Source of the DNA: Anticarsia gemmatalis
Taxonomy: Eukaryota > Arthropoda > Insecta > Lepidoptera > Erebidae
DNA: 64,000 nucleotides
NCBI RefSeq assembly: GCF_050436995.1
Contig: NC_134771.1
Coordinates: forward strand, 909,501 to 973,500
Reading direction: 5' to 3'
The notes beneath the pieces are model-generated. The model worked only from the letters and a program-made list of their open reading frames with translations. It was not told the DNA's origin and did not search any database. Made by a program: the position numbers and the translations under genes. Positions 44,993-55,600 of this stretch are shown here, in pieces; within the stretch, counting starts at the first letter, position 1; every line of letters starts with the position of its first letter.

Positions 44993-47485
44993 ATGAAAGT
45001 CTGGGGCGCCCACGGAGAATTCTGTGCGAGACATCAATGGGAGGTCATCGTCGCTACATTAGCACTTTTAGCCTGCGCGGCTAGTGTCGAACGAAATGGG
45101 CCCGGGAACAGGTCGGAGCACTGCGCCGGCTGGGCTCGAGCCTGCCCAGGGCTTGAGGCAGAATACCAAGCCGCCGACGCGGTTATCATGACGTTTGTCC
45201 GCTGCGCCGCTCTCCTATACGCGTACTACCAGATTTCGAACTTACACAAAATCGCTTCAAAGTACCTCCTAATCATTGCCGGGGTGTTTTCCACGTTCGC
45301 AAGCTTCATTTTCACTTCTGCGGTCGCTAGCTTGTTTTTTAATGAACTAGCTAGTATAAAGGACGCCCCGTTTTTGTTTTTGTTAGTCGCTGATGTGGCT
45401 AGGGGGGCAAGGATGGCCAAAGCAGGCTGGTCTGCGGGCGAAGACCAAGGGAAAAGAGTGGGAAGAGCTTTAGCATTGCTCGGACCTACGGCAACTTTGG
45501 ATACTTTTCTTGCAGTACTTTTGGTCGGAGTGGGAGCATTGTCTGGGGTCCCCAGACTAGAGCACATGTGTACTTTCGCCTGCCTAGCTTTACTAGTAGA
45601 CTATTTAGTCTTTGTCACATTCTACCCGGCCTGTTTATCCCTGGTTGCCGATTTCGCGTCAGGAAGGAAAGAAATGGCTCCCGATAGCCCGTTTTCTGAA
45701 GCAGATTTGAAGCCTAATCCAGTAGTTCAAAGGGTCAAAATGATTATGGCAGCCGGCTTGCTTTGTGTTCATTTGACTAGCAGATGGCCATGGAGCGCAG
45801 ACAGCGGCATTTCCGAGGGCCCTACAGACACTATGACCCCAACAACTAACGAGAATGTTCTTCTCCATTCATACGTCAAATGGTTCTCAGTCTCAGCTGA
45901 TTATATTGTCATAGCAACATTACTATGTGCGTTAATAATCAAATTCATGTTCTTTGAAGAACATAGGAACTGGGTTATAGATATGAACGATATGACTGTG
46001 AAAGAGGTTGTACAGGAGACGAAACCGAAATGGTCTGTTGGTGATGATTCAAGTTCCGAAGTGTCTACGCAGACAGAGGGAGGTTTAGAAGAAAATGAAT
46101 GGCCTACGCTGTCACCTAGTTCTTCACTAGCTAGGTTAAACTGTAAGAAACGACCAATGGCCGAATGCCTAGAGATTTATAGATCAGAAGGCGCTTGCAC
46201 ATCTCTGAGTGATGAAGAAGTGATTATGCTCGTCGAACAATCACATATACCATTGCATCGACTAGAATCTGTATTAGGCGATCCTCTCCGAGGTGTAAAA
46301 CTTCGCAGAAAAGTAGTCGGAAACCGTTTCCACACCGATGTAGCGATAAACCAACTGCCTTATTTAAATTACGATTATTCTAAAGTGTTGAACGCGTGTT
46401 GCGAGAATGTTATCGGCTATGTTGGCGTGCCTGTGGGTTACGCGGGACCGTTGGTTGTTGATGGGAAACCTTATATGATACCTATGGCTACTACTGAAGG
46501 TGCCCTGGTTGCGTCAACCAACCGAGGAGCGAAGGCAATCGGGTCTAGGGGCGTAACTAGTGTTGTAGAAGATGTTGGGATGACTCGAGCGCCCGCTGTC
46601 AAGCTGCCCAACGTCGTACGAGCCCACGAATGCCGCCAGTGGATAGACAATAAAGAAAACTATGCCTTAATAAAAGAAGCGTTTGATTCAACATCTCGCT
46701 TTGCCCGTTTACAAGAAATTCATATTGGTGTAGATGGAGCTACCTTATATCTAAGATTTAGAGCAACGACAGGAGACGCTATGGGCATGAATATGGTATC
46801 AAAAGGCGCAGAAAATGCACTAAAACTACTGAAAAACTACTTCCCAGATATGGAAGTAATTAGCTTATCTGGTAATTACTGTTCGGATAAAAAAGCAGCG
46901 GCAATCAACTGGGTTAAAGGGAGAGGAAAGAGGGTAGTTTGCGAAACGACGATCACGAGCGAAAATCTGAGGACTATTTTCAAAACTGACTCCAGAACTT
47001 TGGCTAGATGTAACAAGATTAAAAATCTGTCTGGATCTGCTCTCGCTGGGTCAATAGGGGGCAATAACGCTCATGCAGCTAATATGGTTACAGCTATTTT
47101 TATAGCAACAGGGCAAGACCCAGCGCAGAATGTCACTAGCTCAAACTGTTCGACAAATATGGAAATTTGCGGTGAAAATGGAGAAGATCTATACGTAACT
47201 TGTACTATGCCTTCATTGGAAGTAGGGACAGTCGGTGGGGGGACAATTTTGACGGGTCAGGGGGCCTGTTTAGAGATCTTGGGGGTCAAAGGCGCTGGGG
47301 TCCGACCGGCAGAAAACTCAGCTAGACTCGCCTCACTGATTTGTGCGACTGTCTTAGCTGGGGAATTGAGTTTGATGGCCGCTTTAGTCAATTCGGACTT
47401 GGTTAAGTCTCACATGAGACACAATAGGTCTGCGGTGAATGTCCAAAATGATATGAATATTACATTGAAAGTGCCTACGTTATAA
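44993..47485 (+). CDS. HMGR: 3-hydroxy-3-methylglutaryl-CoA reductase
   Basis: This 830-residue protein lies in one uninterrupted exon and catalyses NADPH-dependent reduction of HMG-CoA to mevalonate, the committed step of the isoprenoid pathway (in insects, juvenile hormone, dolichol, ubiquinone and prenyl groups), in the ER membrane. Residues 1-330 hold the hydrophobic segments of the membrane domain. The catalytic domain follows from about 400. The four catalytic residues are present: Glu502 in MATTEGALVAS, Lys633 in CSDKKAAAINW, Asp709 in ATGQDPAQNV and His807 in LVKSHM. Ser813 in RHNRS matches the AMPK-regulated serine of mammalian HMGR. The sterol-sensor YIYF motif is replaced by YAYY (76-79). 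The ATG at 44993 follows a probable 3' splice site (TTGATTCCAG, ending 44958), so the 5' UTR is split but the coding part is not. Length is close to other moth HMGRs as I know the family. Confidence 0.97.
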   Translation: MKVWGAHGEFCARHQWEVIVATLALLACAASVERNGPGNRSEHCAGWARACPGLEAEYQAADAVIMTFVRCAALLYAYYQISNLHKIASKYLLIIAGVFSTFASFIFTSAVASLFFNELASIKDAPFLFLLVADVARGARMAKAGWSAGEDQGKRVGRALALLGPTATLDTFLAVLLVGVGALSGVPRLEHMCTFACLALLVDYLVFVTFYPACLSLVADFASGRKEMAPDSPFSEADLKPNPVVQRVKMIMAAGLLCVHLTSRWPWSADSGISEGPTDTMTPTTNENVLLHSYVKWFSVSADYIVIATLLCALIIKFMFFEEHRNWVIDMNDMTVKEVVQETKPKWSVGDDSSSEVSTQTEGGLEENEWPTLSPSSSLARLNCKKRPMAECLEIYRSEGACTSLSDEEVIMLVEQSHIPLHRLESVLGDPLRGVKLRRKVVGNRFHTDVAINQLPYLNYDYSKVLNACCENVIGYVGVPVGYAGPLVVDGKPYMIPMATTEGALVASTNRGAKAIGSRGVTSVVEDVGMTRAPAVKLPNVVRAHECRQWIDNKENYALIKEAFDSTSRFARLQEIHIGVDGATLYLRFRATTGDAMGMNMVSKGAENALKLLKNYFPDMEVISLSGNYCSDKKAAAINWVKGRGKRVVCETTITSENLRTIFKTDSRTLARCNKIKNLSGSALAGSIGGNNAHAANMVTAIFIATGQDPAQNVTSSNCSTNMEICGENGEDLYVTCTMPSLEVGTVGGGTILTGQGACLEILGVKGAGVRPAENSARLASLICATVLAGELSLMAALVNSDLVKSHMRHNRSAVNVQNDMNITLKVPTL

Positions 47486-47794
47486 CGGATGGTTGAATCT
47501 CATTGGCCTAGAGTCTAGGGAGCTATGGAAGAACATGTTAATAGACCTTCAAAAGACCCTTTTTACAGCATTTTTGACCATGACGTATGGAGTTTATGTT
47601 ATCATTATGCTACCAGTGAGTTTTAGTCATAGGTTCAATTCCCGTGCAAAACCTTTTTAATGCATCAGAAATATACTTACCTTATACTAGTTGACTTTAT
47701 TAATATTTTATAATGAATAAGAGAGGCAAAACATGGTCTATTAACATGTCTTTTCCCTATAGCTACTGGTTGTTGAAAATGTCGCAAATAATTG

Positions 47795-47800
47795 AATAAA
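47795..47800 (+). promoter_or_regulatory. Polyadenylation signal for HMGR
   Basis: AATAAA 310 nt downstream of the HMGR stop codon. Another AATAAA at about 50084, followed by TGTCTACTGTT, could serve a longer 3' UTR. Confidence 0.4.
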
Positions 47801-47984
47801 TGTATGAAAATTGTCACAAAAGAATTATTTGCGATTAAAATTGTTTTTAAATTAGGCTACGAATTGTCAATAATGTTATTTGTTAATAGAATTTGTTTAA
47901 AATTTATTTAACAAACATACAAATCACTGTTATAGATCATATCGGTGATGTCTTGCAAAAATGTCAGGTGCTACTCGTAACCGG

Positions 47985-48240
47985 CGGTCCTGTATGACAA
48001 CATGTATGTATGTGAATGAGGCAAGGGAAGTTTGTAAGGATTGTACCAAGTGGTGTCCGCTGGTCTGTGCCTACCTATATAGGAAGGCGTGATTTTATAT
48101 ACTGCCGAAAAGCATACCTTTAAGGGTAGTAAATATGTATTTGTACATAAAATTGTGTTAAATGGAAATAGAATCCGCAACGCGTAGTGTTCCATGCTAA
48201 TGGAAAAAGCAGAAAAGAATGTATGTATGTTAGTCATATT
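47985..48240 (-). repeat. Repeat D (reverse) and surrounding repeat
   Basis: GAATGAGGCAAGGGAAGTTT, AAGGATTGTACCAAGTGGTG and CTATATAGGAAGGCGTGATT are the reverse of 7300-7400. Confidence 0.5.
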
Positions 48241-49539
48241 TGTAAGGAGACCTATATTATATCTAACATCACGCTACGACCTGCCTACAAAAGCGAAGTA
48301 GTCACTATAAAGCACAATGGAAAAAAAGTGTAATTTTTTTTGACATTTTAAACAAATTCTATTGACAAAAACTAAAATAATTATATGGCCTTATTCTCGA
48401 AATATCCGTTAAATATTGATATGTTAATATTTTTAATTGAAATATATCGAATTGTTATTTTTGTGTAAGTAGTCTTCATGTAACTACTTGTGCTGCCATC
48501 TATGTTACTTAAATAGAAACAACAGTATTTTTATTACACCTATTCTTTTACGCATTTTGTTTTAATATCTTGTTTTAAAAACAATATTTTTATTGAATAT
48601 TATCAGAAAAATAAATGTATAGCAAACAGATATTAATGTTAGTCTAAATAACTAATATTAGTTAAAAATTTTCATGTCTTACTTTTTTCAATTACAAAGT
48701 AAAGAAAAAAAACATTTTAATATTGTTTCTAAAAGAAGATATTTAAGAAAAGCGATTTAAATGTTATTTATATGAAACAGTTCATGTTTATTATCTATTA
48801 TTATACGGTAATTAATGCAATTATGTATTTTTCCATATTTTATGCTTGGCGTTTCAATGAAAATTGACAAGCTTTGGCGCCAGCTAATATTGCAATATTG
48901 CCGTCTCAATTTAAAAAATATATGAAATTACTATTAATTATAGAAGATCCATTTGAACAATTACAACTTAAGTGATTATACGGATAATATATGTTTAATT
49001 TTACACCTATGACTAATAGTTATCATAACTGACAGTTAAGTAGCTGATAGCTTAACCGAAATGTTAAAGTACTTTTTTATTTGACAGTCAAATTAATAAG
49101 GAAAATTATAGTCTATCTAACATCACGCTAAGCAATGTCAAAGACCTTCGGGCGGCTTGAACAACTTTGACACTAGGTTGACCACTAACCATACGATAAG
49201 AAGAAGATCACGCTACGACCTAGCGAAACGGAGTAATCACTATAAACGAAATATGACATAGTTTTGTCATTATTTAAATTGTATAATAAGAATTTATCAG
49301 TTAAACTAACTACTTCTTATCTGCCAGTTAAATACTGTCGTTATAACCAAGTTATTCCAAATAATTATGTTTAATTATAGTTCTTTTGTATTATTCGATA
49401 GAAATTCTTTAGTTATATAGTTTTCCTATAGGAAGTGCAGATTATTATATTATTATGGGTTTTTTGCTGAATGAGGTCTAGAATAGAAGTAAATAAATTC
49501 AGTGGAAATTTGATTTAAATAAGTAAAACTATAAATAAT
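48241..49539. other. AT-rich intergenic DNA
   Basis: Only a scrap of subfamily 2 5S-headed repeat at 49132-49195 (CTTCGGGCGGCTTGAACAAC) is recognised. No ORF or RNA gene is supported. Confidence 0.4.
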
Positions 49540-49815
49540 GATCACTTGTTATAATGGTGAAGGAAAACATCGTGATGAAACGTTGCATGTCTTACCCCTG
49601 GTTTCTGAGGTACATTTAGAGGTAGTTTATCTATTCAGAGTTTAAGCTCATATTAAAATGTCAGAATAGATAAACTACCGCTAAATGTGCCTCAGAAACC
49701 ACAGTTTTTGATGGAATGCAAAGTTTTAACCACGCACTTAACCAGCGTGGTGGACTCAAGGCACTACTTTAGTGGAAAATCCTTATCCAGCAGTGGGACA
49801 GTAATGGGTTAAATA
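49540..49815 (+). repeat. Repeat C interrupted by a palindromic MITE
   Basis: Repeat C runs from AATGATCACTTGTTATAATG to CGTTGCATGTC and resumes at TGGAATGCAAAGTTTTAACC, ending CAGCAGTGGGACAGTAATGG. The break holds a palindromic MITE at 49600-49700 (GGTTTCTGAGGTACATTTAG inverted at the right end), so the MITE is the younger insertion. Confidence 0.65.
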
Positions 49816-50383
49816 TAAATTAATTAAAGTTGCCTATTTTTGATAGTTTCCTTCACCGTTAGAACAAGTGATAATTATTTCTAATACACACATCACATGG
49901 AAAAGTGATTGCTTTAAGACCTTTATCGTGTGAAAAACGAATGTGCTTGCATAAATCAAATTTTCGCCGAAATTTCTAACTACAAGTTAAAATGTACTTA
50001 TTATTATTCATATTGTATTGGATGCCAGTCTTTTTTTGAGAATGTGGCTAGTGTGACGATGTAATGTACACGTTGAATAAAACGCAGTGTCTACTGTTAA
50101 GTTTCTAACAATTCGATGTTTGTATCGAGTTTCAAGTAATATAGCCTTGTAATTTATATTGTGGTTTTATTTTCACCCCTTTTTAGGTTTTTATTGCTAT
50201 TATTGAAAATGAGTTGAGGCTATTTTCTCTGAAAATTTTAAGGTCGGGATGAGAAGGACAAAATTTCATGTCATATGAAAACATGCAAAATAAAAAATAT
50301 ACATATAACACTATTAAAATACTGAAAAGTGAAAATATTCGCAGGAACAAATATTTGGTGAACTAATCATCTCCAAAAAGATA

Positions 50384-50455
50384 TTCCGATACCGGGAATC
50401 GAACCCGAGCCTCCTGGGTGAGAGCCAGGTATCCTAGCCACTAGACCATATCGGA
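50384..50455 (-). tRNA. tRNA-Glu (CTC)
   Basis: The 72 nt cloverleaf on the minus strand has acceptor stem TCCGATA pairing with TATCGGA plus discriminator A. The A box is TGGTCTAGTGGCTAGGATA, the anticodon arm is CCTGG-CTCTCAC-CCAGG with anticodon CTC, and the T arm is CTCGGGTTCGATTCCCG with a perfect B box. A T5 run follows immediately (AAAAAG on the + strand at 50374-50379), a normal Pol III terminator. There is no intron. It lies between HMGR and Sin3A and, unlike the SINE heads, has all stems paired. Confidence 0.95.
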
Positions 50456-52560
50456 TCGTGGTGAAGAAGCAAATAAGTCAGTTCAGTTTCTATAAAGAAA
50501 TAAAAAATATTAAAATATTTTTTTTATTATTAGTTGATCGTGTGAGCAGAAGTCTTTTATTATTATTTGTTCGATTCTAGATAATGAGACCCTGATTTAC
50601 ATTACCAGTTACCACATACCTGTACAAGTGTTGACTACAACAAAAATGTAATATCACAATTTTTATTTTCTTCCTATATTACGCAACCCAGCAATTTAAT
50701 TTAAATGAAAGAGAAACGCGGTAAAGGACGCCCTAGGAAGACAAATCATAACGGTGATGTGAGGCGCGTGCGAGGGTATTGCACACAAAGTTAAGCTAAA
50801 ATGAGTCATAAAAATCGTAACATAAATGTCAAAATCACACGAGCAAGTCCAAGAAACGCCGGCGTGATAACCTCAGTGCCCTTGATAGGTATTGAATGAA
50901 CAAAAACAGACAGACTGAAAAAAAATGAGGGAGACTTTTGTCCCACATTGGCGTTATACCTACATAGGCTTACAAAAAAATAGTAACAAGTACATAAGTG
51001 GGTACCTAGTAGGTATATAGGTAGGTATGTATGCGTAATCCGTGTTAATTAGTTTCCAAAACAAAACCGTTCGTGATTGTAAGTGTCTAATGATTTGGAT
51101 AAACTAAATCATGCGATTGTTCTTGAATGATCAACTATTATTATTGAACCAATTAGTACCTACCTACAATAAATAATTAGTGTGTAGGTATTAAGTATCA
51201 AATATAGAGCATGCGAGGCACGCACTTGTTGAAAATTATTGCTGATTTTAATCCTTTTGTTGTAATCAATATGAAGTCGATTATGCCTGCAAATGTTTTT
51301 AACAAGTGAGGAATATTTTCAACACTATCTTAATTGACAACAATCAATATCCAATGAATAAAATAAAATATTTTTCCTGATAAAGCAATGAGGTATATAC
51401 TTACCGAATCACTGTAGTTATTACTTTGTGCTTTCAAGTATCCAATCTCGCAGACTTGCAGACAATCTTGTAGGCGATTTAAGACCATTTCTTGTTGTTA
51501 GATTTACTTATCTTATTGCGATCAATATATTGTGTATGTTGTTTATCATTTTATAACAAACCAACCAAGTTTAAAAATTTGAAATGTCGGCGTCGGTATA
51601 AAAAGTAGTTTGTGGCGGGTAACTCACTATCTACCTACCAATCAAATCAGCTACTCTTTAATTAAATGTCAAAAGATAAAACCTTTTTTATTACAAATGT
51701 TAAATGTAATGACGTCACTAGTGGCTTCCGTAGCGAGAAATCAGTGCTTAATTCTGTAATCTTTCTTATTTAATACATAATATTACAATGAAAGAGTTTA
51801 AGATTTAAAATGTTTGTTTATTTAATTAAGAGCGTATGTACATTTTATAAACACATCTTATACCTATATAAAAATGGACCGTCAATTGTAGATTTTACAA
51901 TTATTTTGGCGGTTCATTTTTATGATTCATGTCAGTGATTCAAATGAAAAAACAAACTCAAAGCAAATTCGTGAGTTGCACGAGTTAGTAGATTTTTGTA
52001 TTTATTTATTAATCACCGCGGTAAACTACCTCATTGAGCCCGTAAGTAAATAAATATCTAACCTACCTTTTATAGTTAAAGCCTTCCTCCTAACGATCTA
52101 ACCATATTATCATTATTATAATAATAAGTGTTTCTGTGCCAGTCAAACTTCTAAATCATCAGGTTTAGATATGCGACACTTTCGGTTCATGGTCATCGAT
52201 CAGCTACTGCTTTGGCCTAATTTCATCTTTTCGTTTATCTAAGCGGCCTGCTTATTTTCTTTGTAGATTGTTGTTTGGTTATCAGGTCGTTAACCTCTGG
52301 TCAGGTCAATGCTCTCAATTTCTAAATTGTATTAGGTTCATTGATTTATAGCCTACTTGACTTCTGATTAACCTTGTTATTGTCTGTCATATTATAATGA
52401 TCTTGTATTCATAATAATCATCTCGTATATATGCAGACAATGTGTATGAGAATGTTTTACACATGGGTAATAAAAGGTACATGAGTTTTGTGTATTCAGT
52501 GTTTGTGTTTCTAGGTGTGCAGGGTAAAATAGAAAGACTTTGTTATTATTCTGTCTCATT
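50456..52560. other. AT-rich intergenic DNA, nothing firm
   Basis: No gene or known repeat is recognised over about 2.1 kb. 50705-50800 has a short stretch reading GKGRPRKTN, which could be a decayed LINE scrap, but it is too short to support a feature. Confidence 0.4.
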
Positions 52561-52566
52561 TTTATT
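52561..52566 (-). promoter_or_regulatory. Polyadenylation signal of Sin3A
   Basis: AATAAA on the minus strand about 80 nt after the Sin3A stop codon (52644-52646). It is the first hexamer downstream. Confidence 0.55.
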
Positions 52567-52643
52567 TAAAAATCAGTATTTACAGTTTGAGAAAATCACG
52601 AACATAATATTTACAAGGGGGTGGAGCGAGCCCCGCGCGGCGG

Positions 52644-55600
52644 TCAGTGATGCGCGGGCCCGTTGCGCTGCAGCCACGCGCGGAACCGCTCCCGGCGCAG
52701 TGCGGACAGCCGCGCCTGACTGCGGCGCGCCGCGGCCAGCGCGCCCGGCTGGTACAGCTGCAGCGGCCGGAAGGCCAGCAGGCGGCAGCGGAGCGAGGCG
52801 CCCAGCGACACCTCGCTGTTGTCGTGCAGGCGCGGGGGCTTGCGCCGGGCGTGCGGCGCGGCGGGCGCGGGCTGCGCCAGCGCCGTGGCGTTGTGCGTGT
52901 ATCCGCCGGCGCGGGGCCGCGCGTTCCGCAGCAGGAACACGGGCCGGGCGGCGAGCGCCTGGCGCATGGCGGGGCGCGCGTAGCGCTCGCGGTACAGCGA
53001 CCAGGCGGCGAGGCGCGCCACGGCGTCGCCCTCGGGCTCCAGGCGCGGCTCGCCGGGCGCGTGCAGCAGGTCGATGGCCAGGCGGCAGTGCGACACGCGC
53101 ACCAGGAACGTGGCGTGCTCGCGGCGCAGCAGGCGCGTGGCGCGGCGCACGTAGGCCTGCGGGCCGCGCATGCCGCGCGTGGCCATCTCCACGCAGCGCG
53201 AGGACCAGGGCTCGGCCACGCAGTGCTGCAGCTGGCGCACGGCGATGGACACGAGCTTGTCGAGCGTGTAGGCGGGGTAGGCCTTGATGCCGAACATCTC
53301 GCGCGCGGCGTCCTCGTAGGCGGGCGGGTCCATGTTGCCGTCCAGCACGGCGCGCACCAGCTCCAGCAGCACGTCGTAGTACTGCGCGGGGGACGCCACG
53401 TCGCACGGCAGGTTGGACGGCTTCAGGCGCAGCGCGTGCGCCACGGGCGGCCGCGCGGGCCGCTCCTGCTCGGCGGCGCCTAGTGCTAGCGCGGCCCGGC
53501 GCGCCGCGGCCAGGCGCTGGCACAGGGCGCCGTGCACGCGGAAGAACAGGTACCACGACGACGTGCACACGAACCTGCCCTCCTGCATGGTAACAACACA
53601 ACATTAGTACGATACGTCACACACAAACAACACGTACACAAGTATACTACTATCAATATAGGACAACTTACATTAGGCGGATGATCTCGTAGTTCGTCAT
53701 CAGGCTCGGCAGGGTCGCTCTTCAGCTCAGACTTGACAGACACCTCTTCGTTACTACTACTTCGCTTCACACTGTTGCCGCACGAACTCACCGGCTCTGT
53801 AACCAACAATAACGGCATTATTACACGAACTTCAGTAACGTAAATATGTATATTTGTTAAAGAGACTTCAGTAGGAAGGCAGCATGCATGTATCACCACA
53901 AAAATTCTGTTAAAGGCACATCGCATGATTTATCATCATTAAATAATACTAATCTAGAAACTAGTTACTGTTAAGACTAAAATATGTCAACATTATAACT
54001 AAATGGTTTGATTCATTTTAAAATCCGTGTGTGGAGGTCCGATAGACAGTTGGTCCATGTAAAATACTGGTATTCAGCTGCAACCGGTGAGACTGGAAGC
54101 CGACCCCAATATAGTTTGAAGAAAGGCTAGACTGATTGAGTACGCGCCAAAGTGATTTACTTGTACTAAAAGTAATTAATCAGTTATTTATTTACCTTTC
54201 GCATCAGTATTATTATTGTTCTTCGGTTTGTTCTCCTTATTCTTATTGTTCTTCCCGCTTTTATCTGACGCATTGTCGGATTCTGATGACTGGAAACAAC
54301 AAACAATGTATTATTAGTAATTAAATATATAATCTGTGAGCTATTTGGTACTTATTTCTTGACTCTACAGAAAATAATGTAGCACTCTTTGTTTTATAAT
54401 TCTTTGAAAATGCATATTTTCTAAATTGCCAATTGTATTTGAAAAGTTCCACATGGGTCTGATAGAATACCAGTGGCGAAGGCTCCCTATAACCCGATTC
54501 CTACCGGCTTTACCTTCGGAACCCTCCTAAAAAATGCGTCACATAAATGTGTATTATTCTAAAAAAAAGATCATTTATTTAAATTGAATTCTATATTTAT
54601 TACGACATTCATCAATATTTTCAATACGACTAATTAAAAATAAATAAATGAATAAACGCCTGTTCTATTTGTCATTGCAAAAGTTGCATACCAAAAATTG
54701 CCGTCAAACAACTCGACGGCGCGCGCAGGAATCGCGTAAAGCGAAAAAGATGTCGATGACGTCACGCGGACGTACTTTTCTATGGCGCGTTTTACCGGCG
54801 AGGTAACCCGGAATTCATCGGCTTATTGGGCGACTAGTAGGTACGACAGGCGCAGCGGCGCGGGCGGCGCGGCAACTAGCTAATGTGTGAGTGAGATGCA
54901 ATGATATTTAATGAAAGAGAGACAATGAATGCAATTGTTGTGATGACATTTATGATTTTAGATTTAGTTTTGTTTTCATTTTGCGCGCTATTTTAGGTTA
55001 TTTTGGATTATTATGTTTATTATATTTGGATGAGTTAAATTGTGTTAAATTATCTAAGAATGTTATTATTTTGTGTAAAATCGTGGTTATTGTGTGAATG
55101 TACTGGTCGTATCTTACGTGTATTTGTAAGTATTTCTTTCATTGTTATTGTTTGTGTATTGCGATCATGGACAACAAGTAGGTAGAAGAAGGAGCAATAA
55201 ATATTGTTAAATTTGTTATGAATCAGTAAATTAATGTTGTAGAGTGTAGACATTGTTTTCAAAATGCTCCTAGTGCCAACATGTACTTATCTATCAAAAT
55301 AAATAATACAGAATACAAAGGACATGATAAGTATTTTAAACATTCCCTTAAGTTATTCTCTACGATATAACTTTATAAATTTATCAATGGCTTATTGGTA
55401 CCTAGCTGTAAAGTGTTTTTATTATTTCTCAGATTGTTTCTAGTAGGTAGCATTTGGAGTCAATCAAAGTTGTTTTTAAATACCTACTAAGACACTTACC
55501 TATAAACACGAAATTAGAAGTAATAGGATAGAATCATTCCTCATTAATAATTTCGGTCATAGGTAGGTACTTAGTTCTTACCTAAGTACTATGAAAGTAG

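Noticed and set aside
45226..45567. 113-codon minus-strand ORF inside HMGR
   Set aside because: An antisense shadow of the HMGR coding sequence with no independent signals.
50705..50800. Short stretch reading GKGRPRK as an AT-hook gene or LINE remnant
   Set aside because: Too short and isolated to support either reading.
52442..53483. Long + strand ORFs (281 and 278 codons) and a 343-codon minus ORF over 52.4-53.6 kb
   Set aside because: They are shadows of the GC-rich last exon of Sin3A. Their products are low-complexity Arg/Ala/Gly and lack any domain, while the 52644-53582 frame matches the Sin3 C-terminal domain and joins in frame to upstream exons.
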